A stretch of 64,000 bases of DNA. It comes from Puccinellia tenuiflora. Lineage: Eukaryota > Streptophyta > Magnoliopsida > Poales > Poaceae. Numbering within the stretch: position 1 is the first letter of the stretch; each line of letters starts with the position of its first letter. The notes beneath the pieces were generated by a model, which saw only the letters and a program-made list of their open reading frames with translations, had not been told where the DNA came from and did no database searches. Shown in pieces: positions 22,746-34,476 of this stretch. Location of the stretch: NCBI GenBank assembly GCA_012064385.1, contig QRDG01000535.1:876860-940859 (forward strand). The letters are read 5' to 3'. Position numbers and translations under genes: made by a program.

Positions 22746-25700
22746 GGGAAAACCTTTTTCCTGGAGTGCTTGCTCCGAAAGTGTTTCCCAACTCTAGTCC
22801 ATGCCCCTTCATCTAATTCTAGGACACTGTCATCATAATTGGAATTATAGACAGTGTGTGGGGGGTAAGTGTTTTTATCTGGAGTAACATTTCTATTGGT
22901 ACAATCTACCATCAAACTTGTACTGCTAGGGTTGCATTTATTTACAGCTCCTCCCCCTTTCTGTAGAACAAAGAGGTAAGACTGAGGGTGGGTTGCATTC
23001 CCACAGCTAGAACTAGTGCTATACTGTTGAGAACTAGGGTGATCAGTTTGATCAGTTTTTTCTACTTGGGGAATTTCTACTCCTACTGCTCTAGCAATTC
23101 TATTGAAATTGTTATCATTGAACATAGCAAAGGAGGGGGTGGGGTTTATACCTTTACTCTTGTTGGTTTTTTGTTTCTCCAGGTTCTGGACCTTCTTGTG
23201 TTCCTGAGCAATCTCCATCATGGTTTTTCCATGACCCTGGAACCTGGTACTCTGCCTTGTGCCATGGACAGGGCCCCAAATCTGGGGGGGGAGGCTCCAC
23301 CTCATTGACTGGAGAAAGCAGTATATTAGCAGGGCCAGTGTCAACATCATGAGTTTGCTGGTCTTCCATGTGAAATGAGATATCTTCATCTTTGTCATAG
23401 ACAAGCTGCCCATCTTCATCTACTAGCTCCATGTTCCTCAGCAGGTTGTAGCACTGATCCTCATCTGGCTGTTCAGCAGTAAATTCGGAGAACAGATCTT
23501 TCCTTATTTCCTGAAGTGATTCTGGAATCTTGTCCTTCAACATGGATGTGGGGGAAGTTTCTATTTGACTAGTATTTGGGAGTTGCTCTATGAAATCCAT
23601 CACAGCTTGGGTATCATTTGCAGGGTTTGCTGGAACTGAAGTAGTTGTTTTCGAGCTCCTGCTAGACACCCCCCCCAGTCGACCCTGAGGTGTGCCTAGA
23701 ATCTCTGTCAGCATCCATACTGCTATCTAAGGAGCCAGGGATCTCTTCACTGTTTTTGTCATTGTTCACAGAATCAGTGTTACTGGTAATGGCTGGCATC
23801 TCAACAGTTACATGAATTTGGTAGAACTTTTTCCCAAACTCAAAGGTCCTTGTAGGAGGAATTTTAGTATGGTCCTTGCAAGATATTTTGACTCTCACAC
23901 TTTCACTAATGTCTTGCATTGTACTCTTCCAGTCAATGTCCTGCAGAGTTCCAAAGACTGAGGTGATCTGGTCAAGAATATCCCACTCACACCATTTTGG
24001 GTTAAGCCCCCTGAACTGAATCCACACTTCTTCCACCATAGAAACATGCTGAATTTCCCCATCCCACACAACAACCCTAACTGAGATAACTTCTCTGCTG
24101 CATAGCCCAAAGCAGGGGTAGCTAGCCACTGTCTCAACAGGAATTTCTGGAGAGAATTTCACCAGAAAGGACCAGTTGGTAAGCTTCCTTATCTGCCACG
24201 GCCAGTTGGTTTTGTAGATCAGGGCAAATTCCTTTGCAAGTTCCTCCTTGGTGATTTCTCCAGGTTCAATAAGAGCAAGCCCTATATTCCTCAGATTTCC
24301 AAGGTGTTGACCATTGACATTAGGTATGTCAATTTTGAAATAGCCTAGTCCACTAGCTGCACTGCCCACATACTTAGCAACTTTGTGAGGTCTCTTTCTA
24401 ACCGGACAGTCATCAGCTGTGTGAGTCACCATTTTACATATGGCACAGGCAGCAGGCTTAGTACAACTGATCTGAAGGTGCCCTGGTTCTCCACATCCAA
24501 TGCAGATAGTGGGGATGTAAGAGTTGAGGTTACTAGCAGCAGGCGCGGGAGCCTTTATCGCTACAGTAGCCCTTTTCTTCTGGGTCAAGCTCTTACTCTG
24601 ATCTCGCTGCTGAGCATTCTGCTGCGACTGCCCACCTTGAGGGGGGAGAGTTGCCCCCAATTGCTGGGGTTGATGTTGATCCAGGGGCCCCTGCTGCATA
24701 GGAGGTCCACCCATCCATGGCGGCCTCCCTTGCCATGGTGGAGGGAAAGGCCCAGGAAACTGCTGACCAGGGAAAGCCCAAGGAGGAGGAGCGTTCTGGA
24801 AGCCAAATCCATACAGGAAGGGGCCTTGCTGCTGTGAGAGAGGAGGTTGGTTACCGAATTCAGCCGCCTGCCAGTTGCTGCTGGTGTTCTGAGTCGGATC
24901 TCCTCTATTGTTCTTGTTCCTGTTCTTCCCCCTGCCACGGTTCCCCTCAGCCATCGCCGCGATCACGGGATCTTCCTCTTCAGGGAGGAGGAGGGTCTCC
25001 TCGATGTGGATGGGGTGGGGTCTGGCAGGTGGCCGGCGGCGCGGTGGAGGAAACCTAGGTCTGGGAGCAGGTGGGTTGGGTTTTTGTAGTGGTTCGCTCG
25101 GGGTGGTTGGAAACCAGAGCTGACCAAAATACCCAAGGTCCACTTCCTCTGTCCTGTCACCATCACCTTGACCACGGCCTGCTAGCGTGGAAAGCGGCCC
25201 GCCATTGGTGCAGTTGCTAAGCTTTTGAACAGTTCCTTCCCGCTCTTCCGGATCACAGACACGACTCACAGGGGTGGGAGAGGGTGGGTATCCATTGCTG
25301 AGGCATATCCACTCTCCAACTCGCAGATGTAAGCCATTCGGAATGCCTGATCCTGTAAATGGTTCAGCTCCGCTGCATCTATCGGTGGAGGGGGCAGAGG
25401 GTGTGGAAGGATTTCTCTGTCCCTTTGGATCATCTGGCTCGCCTGGGAATCCGATAGCGCAACTAGATGCCTCGGACCTGAGGGGCGATGCCTGATGACA
25501 GCCAAACGAGCCGATGTGGAGTGGGCATCCCCGCAAAATAGGGTGCGCGCCCTCTCCATCACCTCCGGTCTGACCGCCACCGCTCGCCGGACCAATCCCT
25601 GGGAGTCCTTCACCAGCATCAGCCTCCAACCACGGGACTCGCAGGACATTGCTAAGCTCGCAATGATCTCGTCTCGACGCTGAGGCGGGTAGGAGGTCGC

Positions 25701-26055
25701 CCTTTGAACTGCCCCCGTCAAATCCCTGAAATATTGCCCCGACGAGGCTGGCTCCTCCCCCGGGAGAAGCTCGCGGCGGCTCTGCGCCAACTCCAGCAGC
25801 GCCTGCGCACTTGTTAGCTCCAGATCTGAGCGGTCCTGCCCCGCATGCCTCGAGCTCGCAGCCGAATCCATGGGGGATTCCGCGGGATGCCTCCAGGATT
25901 GGTGGAGTCGGAGATGAGGTGGAGGTGCGCAGGAGGATGCTAGTAGGCAGGCGGGTGCCGGCGGTGAGGTTCCGCGGCGGGGTGTGTGGGTTCCGGGAGG
26001 GTGGAGAGAGGGGTGCGGTAGGTGGGAGAGACGAGAGCGCCATCGTAATCTTCAT
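22742..26055 (-). pseudogene. LINE 2 ORF1: large DUF4283 / double zinc-knuckle protein, frame changes at two homopolymers
   Basis: The first 797 codons (26055-23662) are open; the natural start is probably the MALSSLPP codon at 26043. Order: Ser/Pro/Gly-rich head, Gln/Pro-rich stretch, two CCHC knuckles near residues 515-548 (CIGCGEPGHLQISC, CAICKMVTHTADDC), then a DUF4283-like domain (SFLVKFSPEIPVETV to WCEWDILDQI). At a C run near 23670 the frame shifts to a second segment (to 23154), and at a G run near 23285 to a third, ending at 22742 in KKVFP. The stop TGA overlaps the ORF2 ATG. Total about 1100 residues, large for plant L1 ORF1. Homopolymer indels may be real mutations or assembly errors. 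The protein should bind RNA. Confidence 0.85.
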
Positions 26056-26119
26056 TGAAAAGACGTTCCTTAGTTCCTACCACTAGAAAAAAGATTGTCG
26101 TACCGAGCGACGGGATTAC

Positions 26120-26132
26120 ACATTTTTGGGAT
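26120..26132. repeat. Target-site duplication of LINE 2, right copy
   Basis: ACATTTTTGGGAT, identical to 18678-18690. Sets the 5' end of LINE 2 at 26119. Confidence 0.9.
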
Positions 26133-26623
26133 GGACAGGGATTGATGTATTGAACTCGTGCTGCTCCAGGAGATTGGCCATGGCGTCCAGCTCATAGGAG
26201 CACGAGCAAGGGCACTAGGAGACCAGGCCCCAACGTCCAAAGAACCAGACCGGCGGACGAGGGGAGGAGGAGAGCCGGAAGACGGCGGCGGCCAAGAAAC
26301 GCAGGGAGGAGAGGGGACGAGATGGGAGAGTTGCTCGCCGGAGAGAAGGCCCAGCCTAGCCGGAGGAGGAGTCCGTCGGCGGCATCCCTACGGAGGCGTC
26401 CGCGACGGAGTCTTCATTCCGCGTAGCGCCGGAGTCCTCAGTCCAGGTCGTCGCCTCCATCCGCCAGACGCACGAGCACGCCTTCGTCCCCGACGACACG
26501 CGAGGCTGGGCCGGTCAAATCCCGGGAAACCAGCTAGAAGTAAACGGGGTCGTCGGGTTTTCTCGGGATGGTCCGGGGAAATCCCCTCTGAACCCGGAAA
26601 AACCCAGGGAAGTAAACGAGGCC
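26133..26623. other. GC-rich right arm of the element that hosts LINE 2
   Basis: Codon-like GC-rich DNA up to about 26520, followed by two related phrases, AGTAAACGGGGTCGTC (26538) and AGTAAACGAGGCC (26611). A 166-codon plus frame (26158-26658) covers it but reads as low-complexity Arg/Gly/Pro. No protein recognised. Confidence 0.35.
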
Positions 26624-28102
26624 TCACAGATACCAACAACTGTCAGCGAGAAGCCTGACACCGTGGACCGTTGCTTGCATTGCAGTTGCAGGAACAGAAG
26701 AGATTGGGAAGAGAGGAGTAGGGAGCCGTTGGAAGAAGCTCGCGGTCCCACTTTTCTCCCGTCGCCAGCACAACGTCATATCGCGTCACGTCCTACCGGC
26801 CATGTCTTGCTCGCCACAAGCACACAGCCGTCACGCATGTGCCAGCTGCTTTCGGTGGTTTCGAACTTTCTATACTTTGATTGATGCAGATTAGCACCGT
26901 ATTTGGTGGGATGATGATGTTTGGATATGGCTGCTTGAGGCCGAATGATTGCCTCTGGGAGGAAACTATAAATTTGATCGAGAATTTTCGCTGAGTAGAA
27001 AACTTCATCGACGCGATTAGTTTAGTGAGCCAGCCAGCTCTGTGCATGGCTCACAGTTTTGGGGCGGTGTTTGGTCGTTTGCTCCTATGGTAGCTCAGGT
27101 ACGTTCGTCTTCTTGTGCAATCCTTTGAATGAAAATGACTTGTTTGTAGACAAATAACCGCTTAACACAACCAGATCGTACGTGGTCTATGAACACATAA
27201 TGGAAGATACAAGCAGATTGACAGATTGATTGCCTTGCCCGCTGGTATTAGCTGGCTAGGGTTCCAAAGGCATGGAATCATTATGTTTCTTGAAACTAGC
27301 ACGGTTTCACCCGTAAAATGAGGCCATTATCTTTAAAACATCTCTCCAACAGAATGAGCTAATTTGGCCCCTTAATTTGTCCATGGACATGTCCAGTCTC
27401 TAAACCGTGTCTGTTTTAAACCCTCATTTATGTATGTGTCTAGCTAGACATGTCACCTAAATTGTTTGGTCACTTACATATGATTGGTTTGGGATAGAGA
27501 GAGGAAAAAGAAAGAATAGACAAAGAGATAATGTGGCATGTGGTGGGTCGTGCCGCAGACTACCGGGACATGCACACACACCATCATTGTGTTTGGATGT
27601 AGAGAAAACTGTTCGAATTAAATTGAACTGGGAATTCCAAATTTAAGATGGAAAGGAAATTGGCTGCAATTCTAATTTTGTTGTTTGGTTGTGCTTAGAA
27701 TTTACAGTCGGAATCAAAGGGTAGCAGCCAATTCCAATTCCTGTTTGGATGTACAAATCATAAAATTGGATGTTTTGTTTAGTTTGGAAAATATAAACTC
27801 GTGTACATGTATGAACAATAGTATGTGTATATTTGAATATGTATATATTATGTTGCACACATAATAACATTTAAATATTCCTAATAAGCTCATGAATATT
27901 TACATAAGTAAAAAATATATGGAAAAATTAAGCATGACACAAAATAGTTTTCAAGTATCAACAACACAACCTGGATAATAATTTTGTCACGAAAAATAAC
28001 ACAAATGGGTAGTTTGTATCTCTTACACATAGCACAAATGGACAGTTCACAAACAACAAAGTACATAGTAGTTCATACATCAACCAAACATGAGAGCTAC
28101 CA
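26624..28102. other. Unassigned spacer with Harbinger-like terminal region
   Basis: No gene seen. From about 27585 the sequence contains GTTTGGATGTA twice (27590, 27743) and an inverted pair GGAAATTGGCTGC / GCAGCCAATTCC (about 27655 and 27726). GTGTTTGGATG-type words are common at PIF/Harbinger ends, and the neighbouring minus frame supports that. No complete terminal pair could be set. Confidence 0.35.
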
Positions 28103-28327
28103 TCAATCAAAGATCAAGAGGCATGGCTTCCTTAACCCTCTGGGGAGCCCCATGAGTGCTTCAAACAAGCGCTCATTGACGATCAATTTTCCATAAGCTC
28201 TCAGCATATCACTATCCTCCAAATCTGGTACCTTCTCTAGTGCATCAAGGATTTCAGTTGGGGGAGTCACCTTAGGCATAGGAAGTGGCTCGGTTGTCTT
28301 CAAATCATCATCAAAAGACATCTTCAT
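28103..28327 (-). pseudogene. C-terminal fragment of a Harbinger-type Myb/SANT-like protein
   Basis: About 74 residues: LDALEKVPDLEDSDMLRAYGKLIVNERLFEALMGLPRGLRKPCLL. This pattern (I/VPDL..SDMLRAY..L...E..F.ALMGLP..LRK) is the C-terminal signature of the plant Myb/SANT-like DNA-binding proteins that accompany PIF/Harbinger transposases. The N-terminal SANT domain is missing because the (CT)n tract begins just upstream at 28339. No transposase is present nearby. Assignment is from memory of the motif. Confidence 0.5.
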
Positions 28328-28334
28328 TTGGGTA

Positions 28335-28338
<4 letters not shown>

Positions 28339-28378
<40 letters not shown>
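28339..28378. repeat. Microsatellite (CT)20
   Basis: Perfect CT dinucleotide run of about 40 bp, immediately upstream of the Harbinger-like gene fragment (minus sense). Confidence 0.95.
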
Positions 28379-28381
<3 letters not shown>

Positions 28382-28699
28382 CTTGTCAGTGTCCGGACTA
28401 TCCGCCCGGTCAAATGGGGATGGAGTTGGGATGGGGTTCCGGTTGGAGATGCTATTAGCATGTCAAAATTATTAGGAAACTATGGATTATATTTTTTCCC
28501 TCCCATTGATCTTTAACTTAGAGTTTGCATCTAAATCACACGAACCTTTTTTCCAGGTTATGACGGGATTTGAACGAAAGCCTTACACACGTCTAAAACT
28601 ACTTGCGCTTCAAAGGGCTATGACACACTCTATCGAGTCTTCAACAACTTCATGGAAAAAGTTAAAGAATAATGAATGTGAAATTCGATGAAACTAATG

Positions 28700-29846
28700 A
28701 CTCCCAAGTGTGATAGATAACATCAACGCCAAGAGAACATTAAAGAAGATGGAAATTATAAAACTCAACCCGGTTGAATTTAAGGAGAGTGACTCATCAT
28801 TTGAAGTTGGGGAATCATCATCTTCTCATGGAGAGACTCAAGTAGAGAGGAACCCGACCCTGCTAATGGTGAAGATGAAGAACAAGATCAATTTTAACCT
28901 CAGGATTAAGTGGCCCATCCAATTATTAGTAAACAAGCTCAAAAGTGACATTCCGTCACAAAATTGTGTGGCATAACAAAAGGTCCACAAATCACTCATG
29001 TGATAATGTTTCTAATTTTACTAGCTACTTTGCATCCACTATGGAACCCTCTAAGGCCAACGAAGTGTTGGATTACCAAGATTATAGGGTTGCGATGCAA
29101 GACGAGTTGAACCACTTTGAACGCAATAAGGTTTGTATTATGGTGGAAAGATCGGAATGCAAGGAAAAAATGGCATTACCGCAAAATGGATGTTCTAGAG
29201 CAAGGAAAATTTAGATGGACAACTGGTGCCTAGCAAAGCTCGTTTTTCCTCCCAGATATTCACATAAATTAATATTTTGGATTCTGGTGAACAAACGCAC
29301 CCGTAGAAAGGCTAGACGTCTTTTGAGATTTTCTTGCATATGTAAATCATCATCATATTATTTTTTTACATCAAATGGATGTGAAACAAGATTTCGGAAT
29401 GGTGAAAACGAGTAGCTTGTTTTTGTTGACAACTTCTCGGTTTTAAAAATCCTAATTCATATAAACATCATATAACACTCTATGGCCTCAAGTAAGATCT
29501 TGGACTATGAGTGTCTCTAGAAGATCATGAAGAGCTTAAAAATCGGAATACATTGTTTTTATAAAAAAGGATGGTTGATGAACTCGTTGTGTGCCAAATT
29601 TGTGTGGATGACATTATATTTATATCAAGTAACCAAATTTTTAGCATAGAGTTCGGTACAATGATGAAAAATAAATTTAAGTTCTTTATGATGGGGTAGC
29701 TGAAGTTTTTTTAAGGGCTTGAAGTGAAGCAACATAAGGATGTGACCTTTATCTATCAAGAGAAGCAAATAATGGACATGCACAAGATGTTGGAAATGAC
29801 CAAGGCCAATGGAATACACTATAATGCACACGAATGACCACCTCAC
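28700..29846 (+). pseudogene. Fossil copia pol (reverse transcriptase region)
   Basis: Many stops and frame changes, but copia RT landmarks survive in order. Around 28945-29215: STMEPSKANEVLDYQDYRVA then MQDELNHFERNKV, matching the start of the copia RT domain. Around 29590-29830: QICVDDIIFISSNQ, a degraded YVDD catalytic box, then EFGTMMKNKFKFFMMG and LEVKQHKDVTFIYQEKQIM, matching the segment after the box. The first Tyr of YVDD is Cys. It is followed by an LTR-like start at 29862, so this is the 3' end of an old copia element. Confidence 0.75.
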
Positions 29847-29861
29847 TATCAGTAATATGTA

Positions 29862-30109
29862 TGCCCTAGAGGCAATAACATTTTTTGCGTGTATTCATAA
29901 GTTGTCTTGTAATGAACTAATTACACCCGTCATCGGATACGTTATACGGTTGTGAAATCTTTTGCTTTATTTCTATAAGAGAGTGCCTAGTTAAAAAAAA
30001 TTTGCGTGTATTCATAAGTTGTCTTGTAATGAACTAATTACACCAGTCATCGGATACGTTATACAGTTGTGAAATCTTGTGCTTTATTTCCAAACGTGTC
30101 GCGCTCTGC
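29862..30109 (+). repeat. Copia LTR remnant with a 117-bp tandem duplication
   Basis: TATGCCCTAGAGGCAATAA at about 29861 is the opening of an Angela/BARE-type LTR. A 117-bp block starting TTGCGTGTATTCATAAG occurs at 29885 and again at 30002, with only a few differences. R solo LTR copy 2 inserts at its right end. Confidence 0.65.
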
Positions 30110-31022
30110 TGAAAGGACAAGGATGTCGCCTAGAGGGGGGGGTGAATAGGCGATTTAAAACTTTTACGTTTATGGCTTGATAAATGCGGAATAAAACTAG
30201 CGTTTAATTTATCAAGCACAAAACCTAATATACTAGGTTCACCTATGTGCACCAACAACTTATGCTAAGCAAGATAACAACAAGGTGATAGCAAGATATC
30301 TTACTTCAAGCACGAAGGCCATCACAATGTAAAGTGCATAAGTAACGAGCTCGGGTATAGAAATAACCGAGGCACGAGGAGACGAGGATGTATTTCCGAG
30401 TTCCTCCTTGTTAAGGGAGTACGTCTCGTTGGAGGGGTGTGAGCTCGCCACCATAGGCCTACTCAACGTCACAAAGGCCTCACCCTATTCTTCGATGAAC
30501 CTCACCACAAAGGCTCGGTTCACCTTCCACTATATGAATCCTTCAAGGAGGAATCCGGAGTCTTTACAAAGTTCTTGAGGCACACACCCACAACTCAATC
30601 GGGGGCTCCCAAATCACCACAACACCGTCTAGGGTCCAAAGACCCAAGAATAGCAAGCTCTCAAACTTCACTTCCATGAATCTTCGTGGGGAGCACAAAC
30701 CGATGCAACTAATGCAATGACAAGAGCACAAGTGCTCAAATCCTTCACTCTCAAATTAAAGCAACAAATGCTTATGGGGGAATAAGAGAGGAAGAACAAG
30801 GAAGAACTCAACAAATGAATCCCAAGATCTAGATCCAAAGGGTTTCCCTCACAAAGAGGAGAAAGTGATTGGTGGAGTTGTAGATCTAGATCTCCTCTCT
30901 TGAATCCCTAAAGATGGGAAAGAATGATTAGACGGATAGAGAGAAATCCAAGTTTTTTGAGGTCAAACAATGGAGGAGAGAGAGAGAAAGAATGGGCAGC
31001 CTCCTCTTGGGAAAGAAGGAGG

Positions 31023-31032
31023 CTATTTATAG
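31023..31032 (-). promoter_or_regulatory. TATA box of R LTR copy 2
   Basis: Minus-strand CTATAAATAG. The short-motif array at 31040-31310 lies just upstream of it in the minus sense. Confidence 0.6.
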
Positions 31033-31039
31033 CCTCCCC

Positions 31040-31310
31040 CAAAATTTGACTGTTACAGCCACGGGAGGCCGGATATTCCGGTCCCCGGAAATTTCCAGGG
31101 AAACTTCCGAGGCAAATTTCCGGACCCCCTCCAGAGAGAAAAACGCAAAAGACTTAGCCAAAATTTCCTGGACCGGATATTCCGGACCCCCGGAAATTTC
31201 TGGGGCAAAAATCCGGACCCCCTCCAGAGAGAATCGCCGAAAGGACTTAGCCAAAGAAACCTAGGATGGAAAACAGGGGCCGAAACTTCCGGGCCGGGGG
31301 CCAGAACTTC
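31040..31310. repeat. U3 array of CCGGAAATTTCC-type motifs
   Basis: Repeats of CCGGACCCCC, CGGAAATTTCC and GGATATTCCGG, including two copies of CGGACCCCCTCCAGAGAGAA about 96 bp apart. It occupies the position held by TACTTCCGG arrays in R copy 1. Confidence 0.75.
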
Positions 31311-32199
31311 CGGGCAGTAAAACCAGCAGATCCAGAAACTGAATAACTTTTGCAAGGAACTTCCGTCGACATGAATCCAATTTTGTTGGAAAGAGGACGA
31401 AAAAATATGAAAACAAGCTAGGGAGATTTTGCTAAGGGTTGGAATGGTGAAACATTCCATGCGGACGAGCCAGCAAAATCTGCAACACCGAAAACACAAA
31501 AGAAAATGCATACGAAATCCGTTTTCGGTGAACTTGGCCTTGTCATGACAAGCACGACAAGCACCAAGACCACACCATGATAAACGCCAAGTAAGAACCA
31601 ATGAAGATGATTGCAAGGATACAATGGTTTGAGCTCTCCACGAACGATATGATCAAGATACTCGGTCGAGAGCCCCTCTTGATAGTACGACTGTCTATCC
31701 TATAATCCGGTCTCTCAACTAACAACATGAGACCGGTAAATAGAAAGCCTATCAAGATCATACCTTTGCCTTACGCATAATCCACATGAGGTCGACGATG
31801 AAGATCTTCATCTTCTCAAGATGGACCACCTTTCTTGATTGCGCTTCGCTTGGTGAAGACTCACATGTTGCTCCCCCATACACCAATATGAGAGAACCTC
31901 TTGTTCCACATATCTTCACATGGCAATTATCTTCAAGTGGATGGCAAGTTTCAAGCATGTCATATCTTCATGTTGATCATCTTGAACTTGCACCACACAA
32001 GCTCACTAGCCTTGAGTGTTGATCAACTTGCACTTAGCCTTGATCAACATATAATCTTCTTCCCTTAGCCTTGACTCCAACATATGGAGATCAAGCAACG
32101 CTTATGGACACAACCTACAAGTAGCTTAATATAAACATTAGTCCATAGAGATTTTCATTCATTACCAAGACCACACATGGGGGCAACCATGCTCTTTCA

Positions 32200-32970
32200 C
32201 TTGCGTGGGCTGCTCCCCGCTCCGACTGTACCAGTGCTTCCTGGGCCATGCCGACATCATGTCGTACCGAGAAGGTATGAGTTTTCCATGTCGTGCCAGG
32301 CCCGGGCCATGTGTTTGTGTCAGAAAAGGCCGGTCCACTTCAGGCCCTGGACCGGGCCAAGCCCGATTATGCCGTGTTGTGTTGTGCTTCGGTCCGTGCT
32401 TTTTTCCGTGCCTCTAGCCAAACCTGGCCAACGGGCCGGCCCGGGCACGACACGAACCGACCTGGAGCTAAACGGACCCGACACGTGGCGGGCCATTTAT
32501 AAACGGACTGTGCCGTGCTACGTGCCCCACCTCGTGGCCAAGGCACGGAAACTGCTCGGTATCGCTCGGGCGATTTGTACCGCCAGATCGCTTAAGGTTT
32601 TCGGATATGGGCTCGGCCCGTTAAGATTTAGTTTGACTGGTTCGCTAGCTAATCTCCTTTCCTTCGTTCCTGCGCACATAGAGAGACTTCCCTTCGGTTG
32701 TGTACACACATGGATGTGAACCGTCGTTTAAGCATTCAGGTGAGGTCGCGTTCCTTCGTTCTATTATATTATTCTTTTTATTTAATTTATTGTTCTATTT
32801 TTATGCATTCTTTCCTTTTCTTTTTCTTTTTCTTCTTTTTCGATTTTTTGTTGTTCCATTTTTTCTTAGTTAAATTTTCTGTTCCTCATTTAGGCTAGGT
32901 TTTCTGTTTTTCCATGTCTTTTTTTATTTTAGTTTCCGATGTCTACTACATGCTTCTATTCTTGTAGACT
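32200..32970. other. Unassigned spacer with GCCCGGGCC-rich segment
   Basis: 32215-32500 is rich in GGCCCGGGCC / GGGCACGACACG words resembling hAT-like subterminal DNA and the segment at 9690-9800. 32760-32960 is T-rich and noncoding. No gene recognised. Confidence 0.35.
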
Positions 32971-34476
32971 TGTTGGGCCTCCAAGCGCAAAGGTTTATAG
33001 GACAGCAGCAAATTTCCTTTAAGTGAGTAACCCAAGGTTTATCGAACTCAGGGAGGCGTAGGTTGAGTGTATCCTTCTCAAGCAACCCTACAATTATGAT
33101 ACAAGAAGTCTCTTGTGTCTCCAACACACATAATACATGGCTAATTGAATTGCATAGGTGCACTAGTTCAGCGAAGAGATAGTAAAATGCAAGTAATATG
33201 GATGGTAAAAGGTGATTTTGTAATTCTGTAATAAAAATGGTAGCAAGCGAACAATTGACAAAAGTGACTTAAAACGGTTTATCAATGCTTGGAAACAAGG
33301 CCTAGGCTTCATACTTTCACTAGTGGCAACTCTCAACATCATTAACATAATTAAACACATGATATGCAAGGTAGACGTTGCTCGGAGATCATTCTTTCGT
33401 GGATCAAAATAGGATGAGAATGGTGTAGGGCTACAGAAAGCACACCTTAAAGTTTGTATTCCACATCTAGGGACACATCATGCTGTCACTATCAGCATCC
33501 AAAGATAGTACTAACAAACACCACAACCTATCTCTTGAATAGTCTCTTTCTAATACATCCACGACATGCGCGTTGTCATTAACGCACCATGGAAATTATA
33601 CTAAACACAAGCATCAAGAAACCTCATGATCTATTCCATCCAACGACATTAAAGAACAAACTCATGATGAAGATCCCTCTAAGCTATTATCATAGAGTCA
33701 CACATGGCACCCACACTGTCACCGAGGTGCCATGATCACAACGGTGACTCCCTAACTTATACTAGATAACACCACTTGAGCAACATCATCCATTACACAA
33801 AGGGAAACATCATGTATTCAATTATACTAACAAAGCTCATGATCACAACGAAGATCACATCATGGGAGAGAGAGATAACCACATAGCTACTCGTACAAGC
33901 CTCAGCCCCGGAGAGGGACTACTCCCTCCTCATCACGGGAAGCAGCGGTGTTGATGGAGATGGCTTCCGGAGGTCGATCCCCGTGCCGGCAGGGTGCCAG
34001 AGCAGGATCAATCTGACCCCCGAAACTTGTCGGCGATGGCGGTGGAGCTCTGTTCTGTTTCTGGGAAAATCCTTCGGGGGTTAGGGTTTTTTCGTTAGGA
34101 GAAATTTATAGGCCAAAGGGCGTCGTGAGGGGTCTCCGAGGGCCAGGGGCGGGTGCTGGTCGCGGCCCCCTTAGTCCGGCGGGTGGGACCCGCCCCTGGG
34201 CTGTGGGTCCCTCCCGAGGTCGCCCTTTTGGCTCCCATCCTCATTTCCTCAATAAAAAATCGTCGTAAATTTTCATCCAATTCCGAGAATATTTCCAGAA
34301 GTAACTTTCTGCAATAAAAACAACACAAAAATAGGGAACTGGCACTAGGCATCTTGTCAATAGGTTATTCCAATAAAATGCCTCAAAATAATATAATATG
34401 ATAGAAGAAACATGTGGCATTGATATAAAACAAGCATGGAACAATAAAAAATTATTGATACGTTTGACACGTATCA
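32971..34476 (-). repeat. LTR of an unidentified retroelement family (1506 bp)
   Basis: On the minus strand it begins TGATACGTGTCAAACG (right end, 34476) and ends GGAGGCCCAACA (left end, 32971). The opening TGATACGT..C..CGTATC is one I associate with abundant Triticeae LTRs. A minus-strand TATA-like CCTATAAATTTC lies near 34103-34113. The flanks AGACT and GTTTC do not match, so it is not a clean solo LTR, and no internal region adjoins it. The next 226 bp (34477-34702) hold nothing I recognise. Confidence 0.6.

Larger units (their letters stand above)
18691..26119 (-). mobile_element. LINE 2: nearly intact plant L1-type non-LTR retrotransposon
   Basis: 7.43-kb minus-strand element bounded by perfect 13-bp target duplications (18678-18690 and 26120-26132), with the poly(T) at its left end. 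It has a long 3' UTR (18698-19103), ORF2 (19104-22745) and ORF1 (22742-26055). The two ORFs overlap at ATGA. Damage is light: two nonsense codons in ORF2, and two frame changes in ORF1, both at homopolymers. It is much better preserved than LINE 1 and so probably the later insertion. The sequence between ORF1 and the right boundary is only about 65 bp, so the 5' UTR may be shortened. Confidence 0.93.
18541..26623. mobile_element. Candidate TIR-bounded DNA element split by LINE 2
   Basis: Left end GGCCTTGTTCACCTC at 18541 and right end (reverse complement) GGCCTCGTTTACTTC ending at 26623 are imperfect inverted repeats (12 of 15 bases). TCA flanks both sides (18538-18540 and 26624-26626). Removing LINE 2 and one target duplication leaves an element of about 640 bp. 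Its right part (26132-26520) is very GC-rich with a codon-like composition that resembles captured gene sequence, but no protein is recognised. The superfamily is not settled: a 3-bp duplication suits PIF/Harbinger or CACTA, but TCA is not the usual Harbinger TWA and the ends are not CACTA. Confidence 0.45.
30110..32199 (-). repeat. Solo LTR of family R (copy 2, complete, 2090 bp)
   Basis: Both termini are present: TGAAAGGACAAGGATGTCGCC at the left and CATGCTCTTTCA at the right, inverted termini TGAAAG/CTTTCA. It matches the 5' LTR of the R element at 53331-57081 over its length. The flanks TCTGC (30105-30109) and CTTGC (32200-32204) agree at only three of five positions, so a target duplication is doubtful. 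No R internal sequence adjoins either side. Confidence 0.85.

Noticed and set aside
26081..26095. CACTAGAAAAAAG as the terminus of a CACTA element
   Set aside because: It lies inside LINE 2 (left of its 26119 boundary) and no partner terminus or subterminal repeats were seen.
26158..26658. 166-codon plus frame
   Set aside because: It crosses the right end of the TIR element and is Arg/Gly/Pro-rich with no known domain; at most captured sequence, not a gene call.
30105..32204. 5-bp target duplication for R solo LTR copy 2
   Set aside because: TCTGC and CTTGC agree at only three of five positions, so it is not reliable.
9690..32500. GGCCCGGGCC-rich segments at 9690-9800 and 32215-32500 as two ends of one hAT element
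   Set aside because: No matching terminal repeats or 8-bp duplications could be found, and many other elements lie between.
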